Below, one piece after another: positions 44,678 through 52,777 of a stretch of 64,000 nucleotides of DNA; within the stretch, counting starts at the first letter, position 1, and each line of letters begins with the position of its first letter. The notes under the pieces are model-generated. The model did no database searches and was not told the DNA's origin. It saw only the letters and a program-made list of their open reading frames with translations. A program made the translations under genes and the position numbers. Origin of the DNA: Nocardia amamiensis (GTDB lineage: Bacteria > Actinomycetota > Actinomycetes > Mycobacteriales > Mycobacteriaceae); contig NZ_JADLQX010000022.1 of assembly GCF_015477605.1 (NCBI RefSeq), positions 62,001-126,000 on the forward strand, given 5' to 3'.

Positions 44678-46363
44678 ATGAGTTTCGATCACTACGACCT
44701 GCCGATGCCGAGCACCATGCAGGACGAACCACTGTCCCTGGCCACCCTGCTGCGATACGCCACCACAGTGCACGCGGACGCGACCGTACGCACCTGGACC
44801 GGCACCGACTGCCGGGTGATGACCTACCGTGAGCTCGGTAACCAGGCGGCCCGCCTGGCACACGCCCTGACCGCGCTCGGTGTGCGGCCCGGCGACCGCG
44901 TCGGCACCTTCATGTGGAACAACAACGAACACCTGGTCGCCTACTGCGCCGTCCCGGCTATGGGCGCGGTGCTGCACACGATCAACATCCGGCTGTTCCC
45001 CGACCAGATCGCCTACGTGGCCGATCACGCCGAGGACACGGTCGTCATCGTCGACGGCACGCTGGCCGCGGCCTTCGCGGAGGTCCTGCCGAAACTGAGC
45101 ACGGTCCGGCACGTGATCGTCGCCAACGGCAGCGCCGCCGAGTTCATCGCGCCCGACAGTGTCGAGGTGCACGACCTCGACGCGCTTACTGCCGATTGTC
45201 CGGGCAACTTCGACTATCCGGTGCTCGACGAACGCTCTGCCGCGGCAATGTGTTACACGTCCGGCACCACCGGGCAGCCGAAAGGCGTCGTCTACTCCCA
45301 TCGCTCCAACTGGCTGCATTCGATGCACGCCTGCACGGCCGACGGGATGGGCATCAGCTCCGCCGACCGGCTCCTGGCGATCGTGCCCATGTTCCATGCC
45401 AATGCCTGGGGGCTGCCGTACGCGGCTCTGATGGCGGGCGCGTCGCTGATCATGCCGGACCGATTCCTGCAGCCGGCACCACTGCTGGAACTGCTGGAAG
45501 CCGAACGCCCCACATTCGCCGCCGCCGTTCCGACGGTGTGGAACGGCGTGCTCGCCGCACTCGAGGGTTCCACCCGGGACTTCGGCTACCTTCGATCGGT
45601 CGTGGTCGGCGGGTCGGCCGTGCCGGCGCAACTGATGCGGGCCTTCGAAGATCGGCACAATGTCCGCATCATCCAGGCCTGGGGCATGACCGAAACGTCA
45701 CCGCTGGGCTGCGTCGCCTGGCCACCATCCGGGACCGACGGCGAGGCGGCTTTCGCCTATCGGATCAGCCAGGGCCGCTTCCCTGCCTCCGTCCAGGCTC
45801 GGCTGGTCGGTGACGACGGCGCCGCCCTGCCGCATGACGGCAAGGCGATCGGGGAACTCGAGGTGCGGGGGCCATGGATCACCGGCTCCTACTATTCGCC
45901 GGATACGACTGCGGTCGGCGTGGATTCGTTCGACGACGGCTGGCTACGCACCGGCGACGTCGGCATCATCACGCCCGACGGCTACCTCACCCTCGTCGAC
46001 CGCGCCAAGGACATCATCAAATCCGGCGGCGAATGGATATCGTCGGTGGACCTCGAGAACACACTCATGGCCCACCCGGACATCGCCGAGGCAGCGGTTT
46101 TCGGTGTGCCCGACGAGAAATGGGACGAGCGCCCGGTCGTCGCGGCCGCACTGCGCGCCGGCGCCACCACCGACGCCGAGGACCTGCGTTCCTTCCTCGC
46201 CGACCGAGTCGCGAAATGGCAAGTGCCCGAACGCTGGACCTTCCTGCCCGAGGTGCCCAAGACCAGCGTCGGCAAATTCGACAAGAAGACTCTGCGCGCC
46301 CGGTACGCCGCCGGCGAGTACGACATCATCCTGTCTTGGGGGCAGCAACTGCGCAGCCACTAA
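44678..46363 (+). CDS. Fatty-acyl-CoA ligase (AMP-forming) 1
   Basis: A 561-residue ANL-superfamily ligase. A3 motif YTSGTTGQPKG, A5 motif AWGMTETSP, A7 LRTGDVG and A8 VDRAKDIIKSGGEWIS are present, with the A10 lysine in GKFDKKTL. This matches medium/long-chain acyl-CoA synthetases (FadD-like). It activates an acid as acyl-AMP and then acyl-CoA. Downstream of the aldehyde dehydrogenase; the pair fits aldehyde or alcohol catabolism. Confidence 0.92.
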   Translation: MSFDHYDLPMPSTMQDEPLSLATLLRYATTVHADATVRTWTGTDCRVMTYRELGNQAARLAHALTALGVRPGDRVGTFMWNNNEHLVAYCAVPAMGAVLHTINIRLFPDQIAYVADHAEDTVVIVDGTLAAAFAEVLPKLSTVRHVIVANGSAAEFIAPDSVEVHDLDALTADCPGNFDYPVLDERSAAAMCYTSGTTGQPKGVVYSHRSNWLHSMHACTADGMGISSADRLLAIVPMFHANAWGLPYAALMAGASLIMPDRFLQPAPLLELLEAERPTFAAAVPTVWNGVLAALEGSTRDFGYLRSVVVGGSAVPAQLMRAFEDRHNVRIIQAWGMTETSPLGCVAWPPSGTDGEAAFAYRISQGRFPASVQARLVGDDGAALPHDGKAIGELEVRGPWITGSYYSPDTTAVGVDSFDDGWLRTGDVGIITPDGYLTLVDRAKDIIKSGGEWISSVDLENTLMAHPDIAEAAVFGVPDEKWDERPVVAAALRAGATTDAEDLRSFLADRVAKWQVPERWTFLPEVPKTSVGKFDKKTLRARYAAGEYDIILSWGQQLRSH

Positions 46364-46661
46364 TCCGGACCGTTGTGGCGCAGGCGCGGCCGCTGGCTGG
46401 TTGTTCCGGCGAATCGCGACGGACCCGCGTCTTCCGTACGCTCACCCCAGGTGAGCGTGACGGCCATCTGCTCACCGCGCAGTGAGTTCATCCACACCAC
46501 CCGCTACCTCTGCCGGACGTCCATCGACGACCGACGCCATCGCCATCCGCGCCGGACTCGAGGACTCTGATTCGAGCGTGCAGTGCGGGTTTATGTGTGA
46601 TGATGTCGGCCAGCACATTTCGCATCCCTGGGGTGCGCCCCGAGGGTAAAGGGGAGAGGCG

Positions 46662-47006
46662 ATGACGGTCCGGATTCGGCTGGTCGGCGACGACATTTGG
46701 ACGGAGTTGACCGAGCTGATGTCCTGGTTGGGGCGCGAGGACGACTTCCGCGGCCGGGTATCGATCGAGCAGCAGCCGATACGGCCCGGTGAGATGGGTG
46801 CGGTATCGGATGTGCTGATCGTCGCGCTCGGCGCGGGAGGCGCCGGCACGGTGCTGGCGACGTCGCTGGGCGTGTGGATCGTCCACCGCAAACCACGGGT
46901 GGATATCGAGATCACCCGCGACGAGGGCCAGTCGGTCAAGATCGTGGCGCGTGGTCTGCCCGAGGGCGAGGTGACGCAGCTGCTGCACAAGGCGTTGGAC
47001 GGATAA
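46662..47006 (+). CDS. Effector-associated constant component EACC1
   Basis: A 114-residue protein. N-terminal beta-rich part with IRLVGDDIWTELTELMSWL, one membrane segment (about 49-73) flanked by GAVSDVL and VWIVHRKP, then a strand-helix tail ending LPEGEVTQLLHKAL. This is the EACC1 family, described in comparative-genomic work on actinobacterial conflict systems as an invariant small partner next to variable effectors (caspases, trypsins and others). GGGGAGAGGC precedes ATG 46662. The caspase gene follows after 236 bases, as expected. Confidence 0.85.
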   Translation: MTVRIRLVGDDIWTELTELMSWLGREDDFRGRVSIEQQPIRPGEMGAVSDVLIVALGAGGAGTVLATSLGVWIVHRKPRVDIEITRDEGQSVKIVARGLPEGEVTQLLHKALDG

Positions 47007-47054
47007 GGGTGCGGCTGCCCGCACCATGTCCGGAGACTTTGATGCACACCTTAG

Positions 47055-47138
47055 CCTCGTCGCTGGCGGTCTCGCGCGATCGCGAAGATCGCCCATGATC
47101 TGTATATCAGTGATCAGACGATCCACAAGGTGGCCTGA
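47055..47138 (+). pseudogene. Possible transposase HTH fragment
   Basis: One open frame between EACC1 and the caspase ends with RAIAKIAHDLYISDQTIHKV, close to the HTH of IS3-type OrfA or recombinases (IA-x-DL-x-ISDQTI). Only about 27 codons remain, with a stop on both sides. May be transposon debris; short enough to be chance. Confidence 0.3.
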
Positions 47139-47242
47139 GAGGATAATGGTGCTGCGATTCGTTCTGCGCCCGTAGCACTTCGGTCACGGCAGGAGTCATT
47201 CGTGGACAGAAAACCCACGCACAATGATGGGTATCGGTAGCG

Positions 47243-48901
47243 GTGCGACTGCCGGATCCACAACATTCGTATGCGGTGCTCATCGGTACCGGTACCTATC
47301 GGGACCGGCAGTTCCTCGATCTGCCCGCGGTACGCAACAATCTCGACGGTCTGATCGAAGTCCTCACCGATCCGGAACTGAGCGGCCTGCCAGCCGATCA
47401 CTGTGTAGCGCTGCATGATCCGACCGATGTGCGAACCGTCTATCGCGTCCTTCGCCAGTACGCGAAGAAGGCACAGGACACGCTGTTGGTCTACTTCGCG
47501 GGTCACGGTGTGCCCGCCCTGACAGGCAACGGGTTGTATCTGAGTTTGACTGATACCGATCGGGATGAGCTGCGCGTCAGCGCATTGTCGATCGACCTGC
47601 TCCGGGAGATCTTCGCGTACTGCCCTGCCGTCAACCGGGTGCTCATCCTGGATTGCTGCTTCAGCGGACGAGCCGCGAAAGGTTTGATGAGCGGTGTCGA
47701 CGATATGTTCTACGGGCAGGTCGAAATCGCTGGTACCTATACGCTCACCTCGGCCCCGGCCAATGCGGCCGCGATAGCGCCGGTCGGAGCGCGCTATACC
47801 GCGTTCACCGGTGAACTTCTCACGCTCCTGCGCACGGGGATTCCGGACGGCCCGGAACTGCTCACCCTGAGCACCATCTATCGCCGGTTGCGCTACACCC
47901 TGGAGGCGAGCGGATTACCCGTGCCCGGCCGGCAAGTCACCGATACCGCGGATCGGCTGGCTCTGTGCCGAAATGCCGCTGCCACCAGGCGAATACGGCC
48001 GGACGAACTTTTCGAAGACGCACCCCAGCCGGCCACCGCGTCGTCCGCGCCTGCGGAAGACCGCGCCATAGTCATCGGGTTGGCCGAACAGCCACCGGCC
48101 AATGCCGCGGCCGCCGACAAGCGAGAGAACTGGATCATCGGCGGAATCACCACCGCGGTCACGGGCGCTGTCCTCGGGACCGTCGAGGCCGTCCAATTCT
48201 GGAAGGCCCTTACGGCCTCCTCCGTCCTGTCGCCGCCACCACCGGAGCCCGGCTCACAAAGTATGCTCACGGCACTCGTCTGGGTGTTGATCTGCACAGC
48301 AGCGATCGGGCTAGGCGCCGCGGCGACGGCGTTCGGCGCCGCTTGGCGTCCGGTAGGTCCGACGGCATTCCGCTCCCCGCACCGCATCGAACTGTCTTCC
48401 GGCGTCGGGTTGATCACCGTGGGTGCGTTGTTACTGATTTTCCTGGCCGGAATATCTTTCGTCGCCAAACGGTGGCCCTCGATCAATGAACTCAAGGGAC
48501 TCTTGCCTTTCACTCCGATCCTCATCTTTCTATGTACGGCGCCGAACGATGGGGTGCGCAGACTCATCAAGTACGCTCGCGGCTACCCGCGACTCGTCAT
48601 CGATGCGACCGGCCTGACCGTCGCTGTGGCACAGAGCCATTGGATATCGATCGAGTGGAAGTACATCGACGACATCGAGTTCACGCCCGTAGCGAAGTCC
48701 TTGTCGATGGTGGTGCGATCATCCTTCGGACCGCCGCCACCGGAAAATCCGCAGGCACGCTTGTGGGACGTCGAACTCCGGGCATTCGTATTCCCTGGTT
48801 TCGAACCCCTGCGGGAGCAATACGCCGATATTTCGGCGGCTATACTGCGTTACTCCGGGGTTCCGTTGCGCGGGCAGCACCGACCGGCGCCGAATAGTTG
48901 A
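47243..48901 (+). CDS. Membrane-anchored caspase-family protease
   Basis: A 552-residue protein. Residues 8-245 form a caspase/C14 domain: the His dyad member is His88 (YFAGHGVP) and the nucleophile Cys139 (LDCCFSG), both intact. A Pro/Ala linker follows. Hydrophobic segments lie near 297-318, 341-366, 385-406 and 421-432. The C-terminal 447-545 region alternates short strands (LVIDATGLTV, ISIEWKYIDDIEF), suggesting a PH-like or similar beta domain. With EACC1 upstream, it is probably the lethal effector of a conflict system that cleaves cell proteins when activated. GTG 47243 is the start; the ribosome site is weak. Confidence 0.88.
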   Translation: MRLPDPQHSYAVLIGTGTYRDRQFLDLPAVRNNLDGLIEVLTDPELSGLPADHCVALHDPTDVRTVYRVLRQYAKKAQDTLLVYFAGHGVPALTGNGLYLSLTDTDRDELRVSALSIDLLREIFAYCPAVNRVLILDCCFSGRAAKGLMSGVDDMFYGQVEIAGTYTLTSAPANAAAIAPVGARYTAFTGELLTLLRTGIPDGPELLTLSTIYRRLRYTLEASGLPVPGRQVTDTADRLALCRNAAATRRIRPDELFEDAPQPATASSAPAEDRAIVIGLAEQPPANAAAADKRENWIIGGITTAVTGAVLGTVEAVQFWKALTASSVLSPPPPEPGSQSMLTALVWVLICTAAIGLGAAATAFGAAWRPVGPTAFRSPHRIELSSGVGLITVGALLLIFLAGISFVAKRWPSINELKGLLPFTPILIFLCTAPNDGVRRLIKYARGYPRLVIDATGLTVAVAQSHWISIEWKYIDDIEFTPVAKSLSMVVRSSFGPPPPENPQARLWDVELRAFVFPGFEPLREQYADISAAILRYSGVPLRGQHRPAPNS

Positions 48902-48915
48902 CCACGGAGGTTGCG

Positions 48916-49008
48916 GTGACGCGGCGGTGCCACGGACACAACCGGGGGCACGTGGGGATGATATCAGTTGTGGAGTTGTCCGGGCCGCAACAGGAATTCA
49001 CCATGTAG
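48916..49008 (+). CDS. Possible 30-residue ORF after the caspase
   Basis: GTG 48916 with CGGAGG about six bases upstream begins a 30-residue frame ending HVGMISVVELSGPQQEFTM. No family recognised. It could be a small protein of the EACC1-caspase unit or chance. Confidence 0.2.
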   Translation: MTRRCHGHNRGHVGMISVVELSGPQQEFTM

Positions 49009-49044
49009 GTGCGGGCTGGTCGGCGTTGAGACATCGAGACCGCG

Positions 49045-49443
49045 TCATAGCCCGCGATGGAATCGCCGCTGGTAGAAGTCCAGGAGCGCTGCTGCGCGGC
49101 GCTGTCGCCACCTGCCTCGGCGAGGTGCGGTGCTCCAGTCGATACCTTTGGCCGCAGCGAAGGCGGCTGCGTCGGCGGGGGTCGTCGTCTTCGGATGCTC
49201 TCGCGCCCAGGTCGTGAAGGCCGCGGTGAAGTCGCCGTCGCAGGCGTGCGCGAGCGATGGAAAACGACGCGCGACCTCGCCCGCCCGCTTGGACAACACT
49301 GCGTCCGCCGCCGCGCCGACGGCGTCGGCATCGAATCCCGCGGGCGCTGCTGCCCCCACGACCAGTGCCCGCACCAGTGCTGCCTGCCGCTCGGCCAGAG
49401 TCCCGGCGCCCGGCGGCTGCGTCGGTCCGGACAGCGTACTCAC
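49045..49443 (-). CDS. Partner protein of DUF692/MNIO enzyme
   Basis: A 132-residue helical protein. Residues 15-105 (ERQAALVRALVVGAAAP, then KRAGEVARRFPSLAHA and FAAAKGID) resemble the N-terminal helices of DUF2063/MbnC/TglI-type partners that guide precursor peptides to MNIO enzymes. A basic Arg/Trp-rich C-terminus follows (RRGRWRQRR). GTG 49443 overlaps the DUF692 stop (GTGA). The functional analogy is inferred from position and fold; homology is unproven. Confidence 0.7.
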   Translation of the reverse strand: MSTLSGPTQPPGAGTLAERQAALVRALVVGAAAPAGFDADAVGAAADAVLSKRAGEVARRFPSLAHACDGDFTAAFTTWAREHPKTTTPADAAAFAAAKGIDWSTAPRRGRWRQRRAAALLDFYQRRFHRGL

Positions 49444-50315
49444 GTCAGCACCGCCCTGGCGCGGGTGGTGATAGCCGGCCGCGCTGCGGCGGCGGCGATG
49501 GCGTCCAGTTCGTCGAGCAGCTCGGACGCGGGCGGATAGTTGCCGTCGCGCTCCAGCATCATCGGTGTGGGATGCGTCGCGGCGAACTCCGCTATCAGCG
49601 CGAGCACTTCGCCGGGGAGGGGATCGGTATGGGTGTCGTGGTAGCGGCCGCCGGATTCGTGACCGCCTGCCACATGGCAGTACGCCACATGTTCGGCGGG
49701 CAGGCGCGACAGTTCGGCCCATGGGTCGTATCCGCGGTTGCGGGCGTTCGCGTAGACATTGGCGAGATCGAGCAGTAGCAGAACACCGGTGCGTTCGATG
49801 AGTTCGCAAAGGAACTCAGCTTCGGTGTACTCGTCGTCGGGCCAGTCGAACAGAGTGGCGATGTTCTCCACCGCCAGCGGAACGTCGAGAGCTGCCTGGG
49901 TTCGGGCGATATTGGTGGTGAGCACGTCCAGCGCTTCCCGGGTCCGCGGTACCGGCAGCAGATGACCGGCCTCCAGACCGCCCGCTCGGACGAATGCGAC
50001 GTGTTCACTCACCAGTGGCGCCGCGAGGGTCGCGGCACATGCCGCCAGGTGCTCGACGCGGTGGCTCGCGACTGGTTCCGCGCCGCCGAGGGACAGCGAA
50101 ATGCCGTGCGGCACGACGGCGATCCCCTGCGCGCGCAACGCCGCGAGTTCCTCGGGGACGGTGACCTGCCCCGCGCGGCGGGAATCCGGGGTCAACGACT
50201 CGGCAATAACCTCGCAGAACCCGAGACCATCCAATTCCGCGATTACTCCGCAGATTTCGGGTCGCCATCCAATGCCCAGCGCACGCGGCGGGAGCGGCCC
50301 CGACCGCTCATCCAC
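49440..50315 (-). CDS. DUF692 family multinuclear iron (MNIO) enzyme
   Basis: A 291-residue TIM-barrel protein with all the usual MNIO metal ligands: His70 (VPHGISLSLGG), His105 (SEHVAF), Glu150 (AVENIATLF), Asp183/Asn186 (LLDLANVYAN), His214 (YCHVAGGHE), Asp227/His229 (YHDTH) and Glu255 (MLERDG). MNIO enzymes (MbnB, TglH, bufferin BufB) oxidatively modify Cys residues of ribosomal peptides. GTG 50315 lies inside the end of the TIGR04222 gene; ATG 50311 is out of frame. Translationally coupled on both sides. Confidence 0.9.
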   Translation of the reverse strand: MDERSGPLPPRALGIGWRPEICGVIAELDGLGFCEVIAESLTPDSRRAGQVTVPEELAALRAQGIAVVPHGISLSLGGAEPVASHRVEHLAACAATLAAPLVSEHVAFVRAGGLEAGHLLPVPRTREALDVLTTNIARTQAALDVPLAVENIATLFDWPDDEYTEAEFLCELIERTGVLLLLDLANVYANARNRGYDPWAELSRLPAEHVAYCHVAGGHESGGRYHDTHTDPLPGEVLALIAEFAATHPTPMMLERDGNYPPASELLDELDAIAAAAARPAITTRARAVLT

Positions 50316-51219
50316 CGCAACCGCCACAGCCCCCGCCGCATCCGCCACCGCCACCCCCGCCGTCGCCGCCGCTGTCACCGCCACCGCCCGACGTGCTCGG
50401 CGGCACAACCGCCTGGGCGAGTCCCGGGTCCAGCACGGTGAGCGCGCCGATGCCGAAGACGGCCGCGGCGAGCGCGGCACTCTCCGCGCCGTAAGTCGCA
50501 TAGGACGGTGAATTCCCCGGCCGCAGATGCCTGTTGCGTGCGGTCGCGGCGTCGCGGGCACGGACGCCGAGCGGGGTCAGCCGGGGTTTGCGCACCACGA
50601 GCCAGTAGCAGACCGCCTGTGCGATCACCAGCACGACCAACAGACCTACCGGGTTCCCGTGCGAGGCACCCGCGATGACGCGCACCACCCCGAGTGCGCC
50701 CGTAACCAGGATCGGCATACCGGCATCGCGCAGACTGTGCCGCATCTCGGGCCCCGGGAGATATCCGAGTCCGACCATCCTGGTGCGCAGGTCTTCGAGG
50801 GCAGCGGGCGACCCATCAACGATCGAGCGGACCGTCTTGCGCTGGCCCGCCGCGAGCTGGTCGTACACCGACACCGTGAACGAATCCAGCTGCGCGCGCT
50901 CCTGCGCCGTAAGCGTGCGGACCGGTGCGGCCGCCGAATCGATCGCCTCGATACCGCGCAGTCGCGCCATCGCGGCGAGCGCGGCGTTCTGGTCGCCGAA
51001 CAGCATTCCCACCTCGGGCAACGTCAGCTCGGCTCCCGGCGCGGCGACCCCGTCGGATTCCGGGTCCGCACCCGTGACCCGTGACCTCAGCCACAGCCCG
51101 GCGACCACTGCGACGAGAACCAGCGGCACATAGACGGCCAGGAACTCCGGCCCGGAAATTCCCCAGGTATTGCCGGCTGCGACAAGCCGTTCCGAGTCCA
51201 CCCCGTCGATCACGCTCAT
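50308..51219 (-). CDS. TIGR04222 membrane protein with Gly/Cys tail
   Basis: A 303-residue TIGR04222 protein. One N-terminal membrane helix (about 25-44) is followed by a soluble region of about 115 residues (EVGMLFGDQNAALAAMARLRG). Two further helices lie near 165-205, and a last hydrophobic stretch near 245-270. The C-terminus after VVPPST is almost only Gly with Ser/Asp, then three Cys at 294, 298 and 301 (pattern C-G3-C-G2-C-G2). The tail looks like a modification substrate. The neighbouring MNIO enzyme starts before this gene ends. GAGGTGGAAG precedes ATG 51219. Confidence 0.88.
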   Translation of the reverse strand: MSVIDGVDSERLVAAGNTWGISGPEFLAVYVPLVLVAVVAGLWLRSRVTGADPESDGVAAPGAELTLPEVGMLFGDQNAALAAMARLRGIEAIDSAAAPVRTLTAQERAQLDSFTVSVYDQLAAGQRKTVRSIVDGSPAALEDLRTRMVGLGYLPGPEMRHSLRDAGMPILVTGALGVVRVIAGASHGNPVGLLVVLVIAQAVCYWLVVRKPRLTPLGVRARDAATARNRHLRPGNSPSYATYGAESAALAAAVFGIGALTVLDPGLAQAVVPPSTSGGGGDSGGDGGGGGGGCGGGCGGCGG

Positions 51220-51371
51220 CTTCCACCTCGGAATCGGTCCAACCTGCCCTCAGTATCAGGCCGTGTCGGTCGGCGCGCCATCACGAATCGCCGCTGTCCG
51301 GACATGTCGCCGAGTGTTCACATCGGCGCTCACCGGAGGGATCGACCGCGAGCGGCCGCGACTCGAGGCGA

Positions 51372-52598
51372 TCACCGCGTATGGCCGAGTCCGAGCTGCT
51401 CGGAAATCATCAGAGCGACTTCGGTTTCCAGCCGATTCACCGTCAGTGGGTGGCCGAGCACTTCTTCGGCTCTGCGTATCCGATAGTGGACGGTGTTCTT
51501 GTGGACGTGCATGCGCGCCGCGGCATCGGTGAGACTGCCGCGGGCGTCCAGATAGGTCTGCACCGTCTCGCGCAGACGCGCGGTCGTCTCGTCGTCGCGC
51601 ATGAGATCGCCCAGGACTCGATGCACCCAGGCTGTCGTATCGGGCAGATGGTCGACCAGCAAGCTGGCCAGCGCGACGCGGGAGTGCAGCGTCAGCGAGC
51701 GGGAGGGATCGGCGACCAAGGCGAGGTTGCGAGCGCGCTGCGCGTCGCGGAAAGTCTGCCGGAAGCCCTCCAGGCCGATGCCAGGATCGCCCACCGCGAC
51801 GCGCACTCCCGGCCTGCGACGCAAGTCGCGCTCGAGCCGGCCCGCATCCAGCGACGGTTTGCCGACCGAGGATATCCAGGCCCAGCAATTCTGCTCGTCG
51901 ATCAGAACCATCAGCGGGTTCTTCCCGGTCGCCGCGGTGAGCATCGCGGCACCGGCGCCCAGCAAGTCGGTCGATGACGAAACGGGCTTGCCCGTCCAGA
52001 CGATGGCGGCCATGTGCCATCCCCGCAGCGATGCGGCGAGCATTTGCTCCGCGGCCACCAGGTCGAGGTTCTCGGTGTCCAGCACCGCCCGGATCTGTGC
52101 GACGCGGGTGTTGTCCGAGCGTGCGTCCCAGCGACGGCGTTCGCTTTCGTAGATGTCGATGACGCCTTCGATGACCTGGTCGATGTAGCTGTTGACCAAC
52201 AGCGCGATCCGGCCGATGGTCTCCAGCGCGAGGTCGGCGGGGGTCTCGGAGCGCCGGAGCAGGGTGATGGCCTGCTGTGTGAACATGTGCTCGCCGAGGC
52301 GATACGCGCGCAGAAGAGCCTCGAGGGACATCCCGTGCTGGGCGAACCGCCGTGCGTACTCGGCGGCCGCCGGTGGCACGGTGATGTCGTCGCGGGAAAT
52401 GCTCAGGGCGAGCATGTCGAGGATCGCGGTGAGATTGGACGCGGTGCTGGCGATCATCAGCCGCCGCACTTCGTCGTCGTGGCGGAACTCCGGGATCACC
52501 TCGGTGAACATCGAGGTCATGTCCGCGGTCAGCCGGTCGAGGTCGGTTTTGACGCTTCCGGCGACCTCGCGGATGGTCCTGTCCACGTCAACGCTCAT
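51372..52598 (-). CDS. PucR/CdaR-type transcriptional regulator 2
   Basis: A 408-residue regulator. The N-terminal helical region is RsbRD-like (about 1-170), with a middle GGDEF-like domain and a C-terminal PucR HTH_30 (LTDAAARMHVHKNTVHYRIRR). Same layout as regulator 1 at 41440. ATG 52598 is used. Divergent from the acyl-CoA ligase operon across 171 bases and likely to control it. Confidence 0.87.
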   Translation of the reverse strand: MSVDVDRTIREVAGSVKTDLDRLTADMTSMFTEVIPEFRHDDEVRRLMIASTASNLTAILDMLALSISRDDITVPPAAAEYARRFAQHGMSLEALLRAYRLGEHMFTQQAITLLRRSETPADLALETIGRIALLVNSYIDQVIEGVIDIYESERRRWDARSDNTRVAQIRAVLDTENLDLVAAEQMLAASLRGWHMAAIVWTGKPVSSSTDLLGAGAAMLTAATGKNPLMVLIDEQNCWAWISSVGKPSLDAGRLERDLRRRPGVRVAVGDPGIGLEGFRQTFRDAQRARNLALVADPSRSLTLHSRVALASLLVDHLPDTTAWVHRVLGDLMRDDETTARLRETVQTYLDARGSLTDAAARMHVHKNTVHYRIRRAEEVLGHPLTVNRLETEVALMISEQLGLGHTR

Positions 52599-52741
52599 GT
52601 CCCGGACCGTACCGGAATCGGCGCGGCGGATCGGACGCATTCCGCATGCCTTTGTGCCATCGGTACAAAGGCCGGCGAAAACTCTGGGATGCGGGCCCGT
52701 AGCACGGGCTCGATATCGGAATTACCTTTGCCATGTAATTT

Positions 52742-52777
52742 GCATCACAACGCATCAGGCGGGGCTATCGTGCATCA
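52742..52777. promoter_or_regulatory. Three phased GCATCA repeats before the acyl-CoA ligase
   Basis: GCATCA occurs at 52742, 52752 and 52772, that is, 10 and 20 bases apart (one and two helical turns), the last one overlapping the start codon. Phased direct repeats suggest a protein-binding array, perhaps for PucR regulator 2. Confidence 0.4.

Noticed and set aside
52014..52769. Extension of acyl-CoA ligase 2 to 740 residues
   Set aside because: The extra 252 codons are antisense to PucR regulator 2. GTG 52770 starts at the normal N-terminus of the family.
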